Counted from the stretch's first letter, positions 6,471 through 14,423 are shown. The stretch is 14,808 nt of DNA from Clostridiaceae bacterium (GCA_012519875.1 JAAYPL010000124.1:1-14808), one strand, 5' to 3'. Translations and numbers: made by a program. Notes: generated by a model from the letters alone, not told the origin.

Positions 6471-7496
6471 ATGGGACTTACAGTCGTTTCGCTTGGGATT
6501 TTCGATCCTTTTTATGTTGCTTTCGGTTGGTTTATGAAACTGCTATATGACGGTTTGGGCAATTATGGCCTGGTCATTATTGTTTTTACCATTATTTTAC
6601 GTGCCCTGATGATTCCTCTGGGCATTAACCAGCAAAAAAGCAGTATCAAGCAGCAGGCTCTTCAGGGTGAAATCGCTGAAATCCAGCGCAATCATCCCAA
6701 CGACAAGGCCAAGCAAAGCCAGCTCCAAATGGAGCTGTACAAGAAACATGGAGCATCGCCGCTTTCCGGATGCCTGCCTTCCATTATTCAACTTATTATC
6801 ATCCTGCCGATTTTTCAGATCATTCGTGCGCCGCTCCAATATATCATGCGGGTTTCGGCCGAGAATCTGGACAAAATCGGTCAATTGCTCCATGCAGCCT
6901 CCTTTATAACCGAAAACGAAGCCAAGGTGGCGGCAACTCAAAACATACCGCTGATCAATGCCCTGAGCGACCATGCCTCGGCTTTTGCCGAGACCGTCAA
7001 TCAAGGACTGATGCGGGTTAACCAATTGCTGGATCTTAATTTTATGGGTATGAATTTAGGGTTGATTCCGACCTGGCGACCGGCGTTGCTCTTTGGCGCT
7101 GATACCTGGCAAACCTACCTCCCCTTGCTGGCTATTCCAATCATCGTTTTGGGCACAACCATCGCCCAGATGAAAATTACACGGATGACGATTCCCAACC
7201 GCAGGAAAAAAGCCGAAGATAAGGCGCGGGAAAAGATCAATCCGGCTCGCGCCGGTCAGGCGCCGGAGGACAAAACAGAATCCATGATGAAAACCATGAA
7301 CATCATCATGCCGATTTTTATGCTTTGGACGACATTTTCCATGCCGGCTGCTTTGGGTCTGTACTGGACCATCGGTAATATTATGGCCATCCTGCAGTCG
7401 CTTCTTATCTATTTTCTCTTTACCCGAAAATTAGAACACCCGGTCTCGCCGCCGGCTCAAGTAAAATCAACAGAGTCCGTGACCGTCAAGTCTTGA
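6471..7496 (+). CDS. yidC: Membrane protein insertase YidC/Oxa1/SpoIIIJ family
   Basis: This 341-aa integral membrane insertase inserts proteins alone or with SecYEG. The large periplasmic domain of proteobacterial YidC is absent, as in Gram-positive forms. The first core membrane segment (about 29-50) carries the conserved groove arginine R44 (IILRALMIPL). A charged cytoplasmic coiled-coil hairpin follows (about 53-95) and ends in YKKHG. Then comes GCLPSIIQLIIILPIF (100-115), and further segments lie near 206-226, 283-300 and 305-325. No lipobox is seen at the N-terminus, unlike bacillar SpoIIIJ. Residues about 120-190 form a longer variable extracellular loop. The start ATG at 6471 is preceded by GAAGGAGC. 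It lies 26 bp before khpB. Confidence 0.95.
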   Translation: MGLTVVSLGIFDPFYVAFGWFMKLLYDGLGNYGLVIIVFTIILRALMIPLGINQQKSSIKQQALQGEIAEIQRNHPNDKAKQSQLQMELYKKHGASPLSGCLPSIIQLIIILPIFQIIRAPLQYIMRVSAENLDKIGQLLHAASFITENEAKVAATQNIPLINALSDHASAFAETVNQGLMRVNQLLDLNFMGMNLGLIPTWRPALLFGADTWQTYLPLLAIPIIVLGTTIAQMKITRMTIPNRRKKAEDKAREKINPARAGQAPEDKTESMMKTMNIIMPIFMLWTTFSMPAALGLYWTIGNIMAILQSLLIYFLFTRKLEHPVSPPAQVKSTESVTVKS

Positions 7497-7522
7497 ACCG
7501 ACTCTGTTCAAGGAGGTATCAC

Positions 7523-8224
7523 ATGGCTTTGTCCATAGAAAAATCCGGAAAGACAGTTCAGCGTGCGATCAATGAAGCCCTTGACGAATTGGGATTGTCG
7601 GTCGATGACGTGGTGATTGAAGTTCTTGATGAAGGTGAACCCGGCCTGCTTGGTCTTGGCCGTCGCCCGGCCACGGTTCGGATAACAGTCGAAGAACCCG
7701 ATCAAGGCCGGGACACCGAAACAACCGAATATTACGGTGACGATGAGGATTACGCCGGCGATCCGGAAACGCCGGAAGAAGCCGAGACGATGGACTATGT
7801 CGCATCGATTCTCTCCGGAATCGGCATCCATGGCCGGATCAGCTCTTACCGAGAAGGTGACACGCTGCACATTGATGTAACCGGCCAGGATTGCGGCGCC
7901 GCCATCGGGCGTCGCGGCGAAACGCTGGATGCCATTCAATATTTGGCTTCGTTGGTGGCCAACAGAGTCAGCGAAACGCGCATCCGTGTCATTGTGGATA
8001 TCGCCGGTTATCGCCGCCGCCGTCAGGAAACCTTGATCGGCATAGCCCAGCGGACCGCAAAAAAAGTTGCCCGGAGCGGCGAACTCTTTAATCTTGAGCC
8101 GATGAATCCAGCGGAGCGCCGGATTATCCATGCTGCTCTTCAAGACTTTCCCGGTGTCACCACGTATAGTGAGGGTGAGGACGCCAAACGCCATGTCGTT
8201 GTTGCGCCCGAGTCGGTGGAATAG
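7523..8224 (+). CDS. khpB: RNA-binding protein KhpB (Jag/SpoIIIJ-associated)
   Basis: This 233-aa cytoplasmic RNA-binding protein, also called Jag, is implicated in cell elongation and envelope control in Gram-positive bacteria. Three regions are seen. The Jag-N domain (1-55) has the conserved EVLDEGEPGLLGLGRRPA. An acidic linker (about 57-89) separates it from a KH domain (about 90-163) with GXXG loop GRRG at 129-132. An R3H domain (about 168-229) follows, with R199 and H203 spaced as in the motif. The ATG at 7523 is preferred over an upstream in-frame start at 7493 because it gives the standard N-terminus and follows AGGAGG (7511-7516). It is placed directly after yidC, as is typical. Confidence 0.94.
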   Translation: MALSIEKSGKTVQRAINEALDELGLSVDDVVIEVLDEGEPGLLGLGRRPATVRITVEEPDQGRDTETTEYYGDDEDYAGDPETPEEAETMDYVASILSGIGIHGRISSYREGDTLHIDVTGQDCGAAIGRRGETLDAIQYLASLVANRVSETRIRVIVDIAGYRRRRQETLIGIAQRTAKKVARSGELFNLEPMNPAERRIIHAALQDFPGVTTYSEGEDAKRHVVVAPESVE

Positions 8225-8233
8225 TCCCTTGTC

Positions 8234-9673
8234 ATGAGCGAACATAATCATCAGCAGCCTGATCCTGGCCAAAATCCTTTTCACGATGTTTGCGCGGCAC
8301 TGGCGACGCCGCCCGGCCAAAGCGGCTTGGCGGTCATTCGTTTGTCCGGTCCCGGCAGTGCCCGGGCCGTGGATCTCCTCTTTCGCCCGAACAGTCCGCG
8401 TTTCGGGCCAGTTGCCGCAATGGCCGGCTACACTTGTGCGGTTGGTGATCTGATCGATCCGGAAGACGCCGGGCTGATTGACCAGGTTGTGATCACGCGA
8501 TTTGTGGCCCCCCACTCCTTTACCGGTGAAGACGTTGTTGAAATCAGCTGTCACGGCGGCGTTTCGGTCAAACAGACCATTCTGGACCGTCTGTTTAAAT
8601 TGGGGGTACAGTCCGCCGAACCCGGTGAATTCAGCAAACGAGCCTTTATGAATGGCAAAATGGATTTGGCTCAGGCCGAAGCGGTCATGGATCTGATCCA
8701 AGCCGAGGCTCGCCGAAGCACCAAGGCCGCTGCTGCTCAGCTTCGCGGTGCGTTATCCGGGCGGATCCGCCGGTTGTCTGATGCGGTTTATCGGCTTTTG
8801 GCGCAAGTTGAGCTTATTCTCGAATATCCGGAACATGAAGAAACAGATGAGGCTCAGGACTCGTTGGCCTCGGGTTTGGAATCTCTTGCCGATTCGATGG
8901 CCGCCCTTCAGGCGAGCTTCAACCAAGGCAGGATCTTAAGAGAGGGAATGACGGTGGTCATCGCCGGACGGCCCAATGCCGGTAAGTCCTCGCTTCTTAA
9001 CGCACTGGCCGGTTACGATCGCGCCATTGTCACATCGGTTCCCGGAACAACGCGGGATACGATCGAAGAGCTGGTTGATATCAATGGCATTCCGGTTCGA
9101 CTGATTGATACGGCGGGCCTGCGGACTACCGACGATCTGGTGGAAAAAATCGGTGTTGACCGGGCGCGCTCGGCTTTACGACAGGCGGATCTTGTTTTTT
9201 GGCTGGCGTCGCCACCGTTGTCGGGCCTGGACGATGAGCTGAGAGAAATTCGCCGGGTGCTTGCCGCCGGCATTCCTGTCATCGCGATCGCCGGAAAGGA
9301 TGATCTTGCCGAAAGCCGGATTATTCGCCGTTATCTCGACGAGAATTTAAATCAAGGCGATGTTGTTGCCTTCTCCGCTGTCAGCGGCGAGGGCCTGCCT
9401 GTTCTGCGCCGGTTGATTCTTGACCAATACGAAAGAATCGGCAGTCCGTCCGGCCAAGAGGTCCTGATTACCAACAGCCGGCATAAGGCCTGTCTTGACC
9501 AAGCCGCAGCAAGAGTTGCTGAGGCTATTCACACGATCCGTTCCGGCATCCCGCTGGACCTGACGGCTTCCCTGCTGCACAATAGTGCCGCTGCTCTGGC
9601 TGCGATTACCGGCGACCAAGTGAGTGAGGAATTGATCAATACGATTTTTTCCCGCTTCTGTGTCGGCAAATAA
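8234..9673 (+). CDS. mnmE: tRNA modification GTPase MnmE with variant G4 motif
   Basis: MnmE works with MnmG on U34 of tRNAs, adding (carboxymethyl)aminomethyl groups. The protein is 479 aa, slightly long because of an N-terminal tail of about 15 residues. The formyl-THF-binding N-terminal domain covers about 16-135. The helical domain is split around the G domain (about 238-400). Motifs are G1 GRPNAGKS (245-252), G2 TTRD (272-275), G3 DTAG (292-295) and G5 SAVSGEG (381-387). The C-terminal FCVGK (475-479) carries the conserved cysteine C476. G4, normally NKxD, reads GKDD (354-357), so the guanine-contacting Asn is replaced by Gly. No strong Shine-Dalgarno is seen; the start lies 9 bases after khpB. 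mnmG follows 25 bases later. Confidence 0.96.
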   Translation: MSEHNHQQPDPGQNPFHDVCAALATPPGQSGLAVIRLSGPGSARAVDLLFRPNSPRFGPVAAMAGYTCAVGDLIDPEDAGLIDQVVITRFVAPHSFTGEDVVEISCHGGVSVKQTILDRLFKLGVQSAEPGEFSKRAFMNGKMDLAQAEAVMDLIQAEARRSTKAAAAQLRGALSGRIRRLSDAVYRLLAQVELILEYPEHEETDEAQDSLASGLESLADSMAALQASFNQGRILREGMTVVIAGRPNAGKSSLLNALAGYDRAIVTSVPGTTRDTIEELVDINGIPVRLIDTAGLRTTDDLVEKIGVDRARSALRQADLVFWLASPPLSGLDDELREIRRVLAAGIPVIAIAGKDDLAESRIIRRYLDENLNQGDVVAFSAVSGEGLPVLRRLILDQYERIGSPSGQEVLITNSRHKACLDQAAARVAEAIHTIRSGIPLDLTASLLHNSAAALAAITGDQVSEELINTIFSRFCVGK

Positions 9674-9702
9674 TGAGTGTGGTGCAAGAAAGGATCCCAT
9701 GA
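9673..9702 (+). other. Possible 9-codon coupling minigene between mnmE and mnmG
   Basis: An ATG at 9673 overlaps the mnmE stop (TAATG), and its 9-codon frame (MSVVQERIP) ends in a TGA at 9700-9702 that overlaps the mnmG ATG (ATGA). Ribosomes finishing mnmE could pass through it to mnmG. No Shine-Dalgarno precedes it, and such short frames arise readily by chance, so this is weak. Confidence 0.15.
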
Positions 9703-11660
9703 CCAACGTCAAACAAGCATTGAATCGCCCGAATGCCTGGCTGGCCGACGAGGTGGACATCATTGTTGTCGGCGCCGGTCACGCCGGCTGCGAAGCGGCG
9801 CTGGCCGCGGCTCGCCTCGGATGCCGGACGCTTTTGTTCGGCATGAACCTTGATGTTCTGGCAAACCTGCCCTGCAATCCCAATATCGGCGGTACGGCAA
9901 AAGGTCAGCTGGTGCGTGAAATCGATGCCCTTGGAGGTGAAATGGGAAAACTGGCCGACCGGACCATGATCCAATTCCGCATGCTCAATACCTCGCGGGG
10001 CCCGGCGGTTCTGTCCCCCAGAGCACAGATCGATCGGCGCCGCTATCAGGAAGCCATGAAGCATGTTGTCGAAAATCAACCTCGCCTGTTGCTTCGCCAA
10101 GGTGAGATCGTCGATATTCTCGTAGAATCTGAAGATGACAAGCCCCGGGTGGCCGGGGTGCAGACCAAAACGGGCGCGGTCTATCTGGGCCGTGCGGTCA
10201 TCGCGGCTACCGGCACCTATATGGAGGGACGGATCATTATCGGCGAGCGGCAGTATGACGGCGGACCGGACAGTCTTTTTCCGTCGATCGGTCTGGCGGA
10301 CTCCTTGCGCCGACTCGGCCTGCCGTTGCAGCGCTTTAAAACCGGAACTCCGGTTCGGGTTAATGCCCGTTCGATTGATTTCAGTCAGTTGGAGCGACAG
10401 GACGGGGACGAAAGAATTGTGCCGTTTTCCTTTTCCAACGAAGAGGGTGTTGCTTTAAAAAGCGACCGGCAGCGGCCTTGCTATGTGACATGGACTTCTC
10501 TTGAAACCGGTCGAATCATCCGGGAAAACCTGCACCGCTCACCGTTATACAGCGGTGTCATCGAAGGTATTGGGCCTCGTTATTGCCCTTCCGTTGAAGA
10601 CAAGTTTGTGAAATTTCCCGACAAGGAGCGGCATCAGGTTTTTTTCGAACCGATGGGATGGGACACCGAGGAGCTTTACCTGCAAGGTATGTCCACCAGC
10701 ATGCCGGAAGACGTGCAAATCCGTATGGTGCGGTCTCTCCCCGGGTGCGAGCACGCCACTATCCAGCGCAGTGCCTATGCCATTGAATATGATTGTCTGG
10801 ATCCGACCTGCCTCAAGCCTTCACTGGAAACCCGGGCTGTGGCCGGGCTGTTTGGCGCCGGTCAAATCAACGGTTCTTCGGGCTATGAGGAGGCTGCGGC
10901 GCAAGGCTTGATTGCCGGAATCAATGCCGTCCGCCTGCTGCGCGGGCAAGAAGCCATTATCATTGATCGATCACAGGGCTACATCGGTGTCCTGATTGAC
11001 GACCTGGTCACCAAAGGTGCCCGGGAACCATATCGGATGATGACCGCGCTGGCCGAATACCGGTTGCTTTTGCGTCAGGATAATGCCGATGCCCGGCTGA
11101 CGCCGATCGGGCGGGAAGCCGGACTCATTGATGATGAGCGTTGGGCGGCTTTTGTGGCAAGACAGAGCCGCATTAAAGCCGAAATCGACCGCTTTCATAA
11201 GACACGCATCAAACCCGGCAAGCAGGTGAACGATCTGTTGATGCAAAAAGGCAGTTCACCGCTGAAACGCGGCTGTTCGCTGGCGGAGCTCATCAAGCGG
11301 CCGGAATTGAACTATGCCGTGCTGGCACCGTTGGATCAAGCGCGACCGGCTTTGTGCCAAAGCGAGCAATTTGCCGTTGAGGTTGAACTGAAATACGAAG
11401 GCTACATCCGCTTGGAGGCCGAACGGATGGCCGGCTTCCGCAAAATGGAAAAAAAGATGTTGCCGCCGGATCTTGATTACACAGCGATTCGCGGTCTGCG
11501 CATTGAAGCGCGACAAAAACTACAGCATATCCAACCGGTATCGGTCGGGCAGGCCAGCCGGATTTCCGGTGTTTCTCCGGCGGATATTTCGGTATTGCTG
11601 ATCTATCTTCAGGCCTTGGATAAAAAGCCGACCGGAGGCGGCGAGCGCAATGACGGATAA
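9699..11660 (+). CDS. mnmG: tRNA uridine-5-carboxymethylaminomethyl modification enzyme MnmG (GidA)
   Basis: This FAD-dependent partner of MnmE modifies wobble U34 of tRNAs that read codons ending in A or G. It is 653 aa. The dinucleotide-binding motif is VGAGHAGCEAA (24-34), and conserved cysteines are C59 in PCNPNIGG and C296 in RYCPSVEDK. NTSRGPAV (97-104), GTYMEGRI and the C-terminal helical domain ending VSPADISVLLIYLQAL are also present. The ATG at 9699 is preferred to an in-frame ATG at 9660 inside mnmE because AAAGGA (9689-9694) precedes it. Even so, about 20 residues precede the FAD strand, more than the few usual for the family. The 3' end overlaps rsmG by 11 bases. Confidence 0.96.
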   Translation: MTNVKQALNRPNAWLADEVDIIVVGAGHAGCEAALAAARLGCRTLLFGMNLDVLANLPCNPNIGGTAKGQLVREIDALGGEMGKLADRTMIQFRMLNTSRGPAVLSPRAQIDRRRYQEAMKHVVENQPRLLLRQGEIVDILVESEDDKPRVAGVQTKTGAVYLGRAVIAATGTYMEGRIIIGERQYDGGPDSLFPSIGLADSLRRLGLPLQRFKTGTPVRVNARSIDFSQLERQDGDERIVPFSFSNEEGVALKSDRQRPCYVTWTSLETGRIIRENLHRSPLYSGVIEGIGPRYCPSVEDKFVKFPDKERHQVFFEPMGWDTEELYLQGMSTSMPEDVQIRMVRSLPGCEHATIQRSAYAIEYDCLDPTCLKPSLETRAVAGLFGAGQINGSSGYEEAAAQGLIAGINAVRLLRGQEAIIIDRSQGYIGVLIDDLVTKGAREPYRMMTALAEYRLLLRQDNADARLTPIGREAGLIDDERWAAFVARQSRIKAEIDRFHKTRIKPGKQVNDLLMQKGSSPLKRGCSLAELIKRPELNYAVLAPLDQARPALCQSEQFAVEVELKYEGYIRLEAERMAGFRKMEKKMLPPDLDYTAIRGLRIEARQKLQHIQPVSVGQASRISGVSPADISVLLIYLQALDKKPTGGGERNDG

Positions 11661-12429
11661 TCAGCCCAAGCCCACGTTGACAGACTGGATCCGGATCGTT
11701 GATGCGCGTTTGCATTTGAATATGAGCCGGCAGCAGATGCATTGCTTTGCGCTTTACGGACAAATGCTGCGGGATTGGAATCGGCGGATCAATTTAACAG
11801 CCATTTTGGATGATGAGGGAATAGCCATCCGGCATTTTCTTGACTCGCTTACCTTGGTGCCCATCCTGGATCGACTGGCCGCTACCCATAGACGGCAACT
11901 CAGCCTGATTGATGTGGGCAGCGGTGCGGGATTTCCCGGCCTGCCGATCAAAATTGCCCGTTCATCCATTCATGTCCTGCTGCTGGATTCGCTGAACAAG
12001 CGCATCAAGTTTCTTGACGCCGCCATCGGAGCACCGGATCTTGCCGGAATTTCCACCCGGCATGCCCGGGCCGAGGATGCGGCTCATCAGCCGGACCTTC
12101 GGGAGCGGTTTGATGTTGCCGCCGCCCGGGCGGTGGCATCTTTGCCGGTCCTTTGCGAATACTGCCTTCCTTTTGTGCGGGTCGGCGGTGTTTTTCTGGC
12201 GATGAAAGGCCAGGATGATGAAGAGGAGACTGCGGCCGCCGAGCGTGCCATTCAGGTGCTCGGTGGTCGCTTGGCGGAAACCGGTCGGTTTAACCTGCCC
12301 GGGACCGACATGAAACGTACGATCGTCACGATTGAGAAGATCGCCGCCACGCCGGCTGCTTATCCGCGCAAGGCCGGAAAGCCGGAACGGGATCCGATCA
12401 AAAATACGGGGCTGATCCATTCCGGATGA
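11650..12429 (+). CDS. rsmG: 16S rRNA (guanine-N7) methyltransferase RsmG (GidB)
   Basis: This methyltransferase transfers methyl from S-adenosylmethionine to N7 of G527 in 16S rRNA (E. coli numbering). It is 259 aa, a little longer than the common 210-240. The SAM motif DVGSGAGFPGLP is at 88-99, preceded by RHFLDSL (61-67). LLLDSLNKRIKFL (105-117 region), the AARAVA segment and the conserved tail YPRKAGKPERDPI follow. The ATG at 11650 lies inside the mnmG end with GGAGGCGGCGAG just before it, so the two are coupled. The stop codon overlaps the ATG of a possible 41-codon frame (ATGA at 12426-12429). In many Firmicutes noc/parA/parB follow here; instead TRAP transporter genes come next. Confidence 0.95.
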   Translation: MTDNQPKPTLTDWIRIVDARLHLNMSRQQMHCFALYGQMLRDWNRRINLTAILDDEGIAIRHFLDSLTLVPILDRLAATHRRQLSLIDVGSGAGFPGLPIKIARSSIHVLLLDSLNKRIKFLDAAIGAPDLAGISTRHARAEDAAHQPDLRERFDVAAARAVASLPVLCEYCLPFVRVGGVFLAMKGQDDEEETAAAERAIQVLGGRLAETGRFNLPGTDMKRTIVTIEKIAATPAAYPRKAGKPERDPIKNTGLIHSG

Positions 12430-12551
12430 TCAAAATCCCGGATGAGAAACAGGAATATCCGCCGCTGCGCAACATTTTTGTATTATTTACAGTGTATGGT
12501 TTGTTATTTTTCCTTTCAACTGTTAAAATCAATATCAGCAAAATGCTGTAA
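12426..12551 (+). CDS. Possible small single-membrane-segment protein (41 aa), unrecognised
   Basis: A 41-codon frame begins at an ATG overlapping the rsmG TGA (ATGA) and ends in TAA at 12549-12551, right at the Shine-Dalgarno of the following permease gene. The product has a charged, soluble start (MIKIPDEKQEYPPLRN) and one hydrophobic segment (IFVLFTVYGLLFFLSTV, 17-33) with a Lys after it, ending KINISKML. This layout of a coupled start, a compact TM helix and a stop at the next ribosome-binding site is what a real small membrane protein would look like. Against it, the segment is AT-rich, overlaps a good candidate promoter (12501-12529) and shows no homology I recognise. An AT-rich promoter region translated by chance often gives Phe/Leu-rich peptides. 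It is about equally likely to be real or spurious. Confidence 0.35.
   Translation: MIKIPDEKQEYPPLRNIFVLFTVYGLLFFLSTVKINISKML
12501..12529 (+). promoter_or_regulatory. Candidate promoter of the TRAP transporter operon (extended -10)
   Basis: A -35-like TTGTTA (12501-12506, 4 of 6 bases) and a -10-like TAAAAT (12524-12529, 5 of 6) are separated by 17 bp. A TG one base upstream of the -10 makes an extended -10 (TGTTAAAAT). The predicted start is near 12536, 31 bases before the permease ATG. It lies in an AT-rich stretch that contrasts with the flanking genes. Confidence 0.5.
12536..12548 (+). other. Short hairpin at the predicted 5' end of the TRAP mRNA
   Basis: CAGCA (12536-12540) and TGCTG (12544-12548) pair around an AAA loop, just before the AAGGAGG Shine-Dalgarno (12550-12556). 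If transcription starts near 12536 the hairpin would cap the 5' end, a position that can protect mRNA. The stem is only 5 bp, so chance is possible. Confidence 0.3.
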
Positions 12552-12566
12552 GGAGGAAGCAAAAAA

Positions 12567-13097
12567 ATGGAGAAGGTCTTGCAAATCAGCAAGAAGGTTG
12601 GCAATGTCATCATCTGGATTTCCATTCTGGCGTTGGTGGTTATGATTGTGACTACACTCATAGATATTTTTATGCGTGAAGTATTTCGCAATCCGATCAC
12701 CGGTTCGGTGGAAATTGTTCGTATGATGATGATTTGCATGTCGCCGGCCTTCATTTCGGCTCTGTTTATGGATCGCCATGTCAGTGTCGGCTTGTTTGTG
12801 GATCGCCTCGGGCGCAAAGGTCAGCTGGCCTTTGATGTCTTCGGATACGGTTTATCCGCGATCCTTTGTGCGGTATTGGCCGGTCAGGGGATTGTCGACA
12901 TGCTCAAGAAGATGGCACAAAGGCAAACATATACAATGCTGAAAATTCCCACCTGGCCCTTTTATCTCCTGTTCGCCGTTTCCATGGGTTTGATGGGCAT
13001 TGCCATTGTTATTCAGTTGGTGGCCAACTTCAAAGACAAATCCCGGTATCTGCCTCAACCTGAGGCTCATGTTTCTGCAGGAGGTGATGAGCAATGA
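12567..13097 (+). CDS. dctQ: TRAP transporter small permease subunit (DctQ family)
   Basis: This is the small membrane subunit of a tripartite ATP-independent periplasmic-type (TRAP) transporter, a sodium-driven secondary importer, commonly of organic acids or sugar acids. It is 176 aa with four hydrophobic segments at about 13-34, 46-65, 86-107 and 127-152, the normal DctQ topology. MREVFRNPITGSVEIVRMMM (36-55) matches the conserved loop, with its R-E-V-F and E residues. An optimal AAGGAGG at 12550-12556 precedes the ATG at 12567. The last codons overlap the next start as ATGA (13094-13097). The symbol is family-level; the cargo cannot be told from this subunit. Confidence 0.92.
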   Translation: MEKVLQISKKVGNVIIWISILALVVMIVTTLIDIFMREVFRNPITGSVEIVRMMMICMSPAFISALFMDRHVSVGLFVDRLGRKGQLAFDVFGYGLSAILCAVLAGQGIVDMLKKMAQRQTYTMLKIPTWPFYLLFAVSMGLMGIAIVIQLVANFKDKSRYLPQPEAHVSAGGDEQ

Positions 13098-14389
13098 GTC
13101 CAGAGTTAATTGGCCTTTTGGGCGTCATTGTCCTGATCGCCATGATTTGTGCCCGCGTCTGGATCGGTGCGGCCTTGGCCGTCGTCGGATTTTTCGGCAT
13201 CGTGATCATGAACGGCTGGGATACGGCCCTCGGCGTCATCGTGACCGCGCCGTTTACGCAGATGGACAACTACACGACGACCGCCATTCCGATGTTTACC
13301 TTGATGGGTATGATCATCGCCGAAACCAGCATCGGCCGCAATCTGTTTGATTTTGCCAACAAGTTTCTCGGCCGGCGCCGAGGCGGAGTGGCTTCGGCAA
13401 CGGTGGTGGCTTCCGGCCTGATGGGGGCGGTGACCGGTTCCGACAATGTTTCCTGCGTCATCATGAGCAAAATGGCGCTCCCCGAACTCAAGAGGCTTAA
13501 CTACGCCGACTCGTTGGCGACGGCGTCAGTGGCCGCCGGCGCGCCGCTGGCTATTCTTATTCCACCGTCCATGGCTTTCATCATGTACGGGATGCTGACC
13601 GAGCAATCGGTCGGGAGCTTGTTTATGGCCGGAATCGTGCCCGGCATTGTGATGATTATCGCCTTTGTCATCGCCATCACGATCGCCTGCACAATCAACC
13701 CGGCTTTGGGACCGAAAGGTGAAAAGTTTACCCGCAGAGAAAAACTGATCTCTCTGAAGGGCGTCATTCCGGTGCTCATCCTCTTTATCATCGTTCTGGG
13801 CAGCATTTATGCCGGCATTTGTACGGCAACCGAAGCCGGTGCCTTAGGATCCGCCGGTGCCTTGATCATCGCCCTGATCGGCCGGGAAATCGACGGCAAG
13901 AAAATAGTCAATATCCTGGTTGAAACCGTGCTGGCCGTAGGCTTTGTTGTCTTTATGCTGGTCGGTACCTTCGTGTTTATCAAATTCATTGCCCTGTCTC
14001 AATTGCCTTTCGCCATCACCGCCCTGATTACCAACCTCAATGCGGCTCCGGGTATTATTGTCTTTGCGATTGGTGTTATGTATATAATTTTGGGTATGCT
14101 GATGCCGCAGATCCCCATGATGATTCTGACCGTTCCGCTTCTCTTTCCGTCGATCCTGGCACTTGGCTATGATCCCATCTGGTTTGGCGTTTTCGTGGTC
14201 TTGATGATGGCTCTGGGCGCGATTTCTCCACCCATCGGCATGGATGCCTTTATTGTAGCCGGTCTGTCCGGCGTGCCGGTTACGACCATCTACAGAGGCT
14301 TATGGCCCTTCATCATAGCCGACGTCATTGTTATTGCTTTGGTGGCATTTTTCCCGATTCTCGCCACTTGGTTGCCTGGTATCATGTAG
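13094..14389 (+). CDS. dctM: TRAP transporter large permease subunit (DctM family)
   Basis: This is the large membrane subunit that carries the ions and substrate, 431 aa, the usual DctM length. Roughly twelve hydrophobic stretches run through the protein. Typical DctM features are PMFTLMGMIIAETSIGRNLFD near 59-79, the GGVASATVVASGLMGAVTGS region (about 96-115), APLAILIPPSMAFIMYG (about 151-167), and the C-terminal GAISPPIGMDAFIVAGLSGVP region (about 375-395). The ATG at 13094 has a near-perfect AGGAGGTGAT (13079-13088) and overlaps the stop of the small permease gene, so the two permeases are made in step. A 73-bp gap with a stem-loop separates it from the binding-protein gene. Confidence 0.94.
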   Translation: MSPELIGLLGVIVLIAMICARVWIGAALAVVGFFGIVIMNGWDTALGVIVTAPFTQMDNYTTTAIPMFTLMGMIIAETSIGRNLFDFANKFLGRRRGGVASATVVASGLMGAVTGSDNVSCVIMSKMALPELKRLNYADSLATASVAAGAPLAILIPPSMAFIMYGMLTEQSVGSLFMAGIVPGIVMIIAFVIAITIACTINPALGPKGEKFTRREKLISLKGVIPVLILFIIVLGSIYAGICTATEAGALGSAGALIIALIGREIDGKKIVNILVETVLAVGFVVFMLVGTFVFIKFIALSQLPFAITALITNLNAAPGIIVFAIGVMYIILGMLMPQIPMMILTVPLLFPSILALGYDPIWFGVFVVLMMALGAISPPIGMDAFIVAGLSGVPVTTIYRGLWPFIIADVIVIALVAFFPILATWLPGIM

Positions 14390-14404
14390 GCATGTTCCGA
14401 TATT

Positions 14405-14423
14405 AATGCCGGCAATCGGCATT
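14405..14423 (+). terminator. Stem-loop between TRAP permease and binding-protein genes
   Basis: AATGCCG (14405-14411) and CGGCATT (14417-14423) form a perfect 7-bp stem with a GCAAT loop in the 73-bp gap after dctM. The bases after it are A/T-rich (CAATATAATTATTTT) but not a clean T run. A TATAAT at 14427-14432 could be a -10 box for the next gene, though no convincing -35 is present. It may let the binding protein be expressed at a different level from the permeases. Confidence 0.45.

Noticed and set aside
7508..8701. Long open frame on the minus strand (397 codons)
   Set aside because: It lies wholly antisense to khpB and mnmE, both certain by motif. The peptide has no recognisable domain, no Shine-Dalgarno was seen, and it follows from the codon bias of the true genes.
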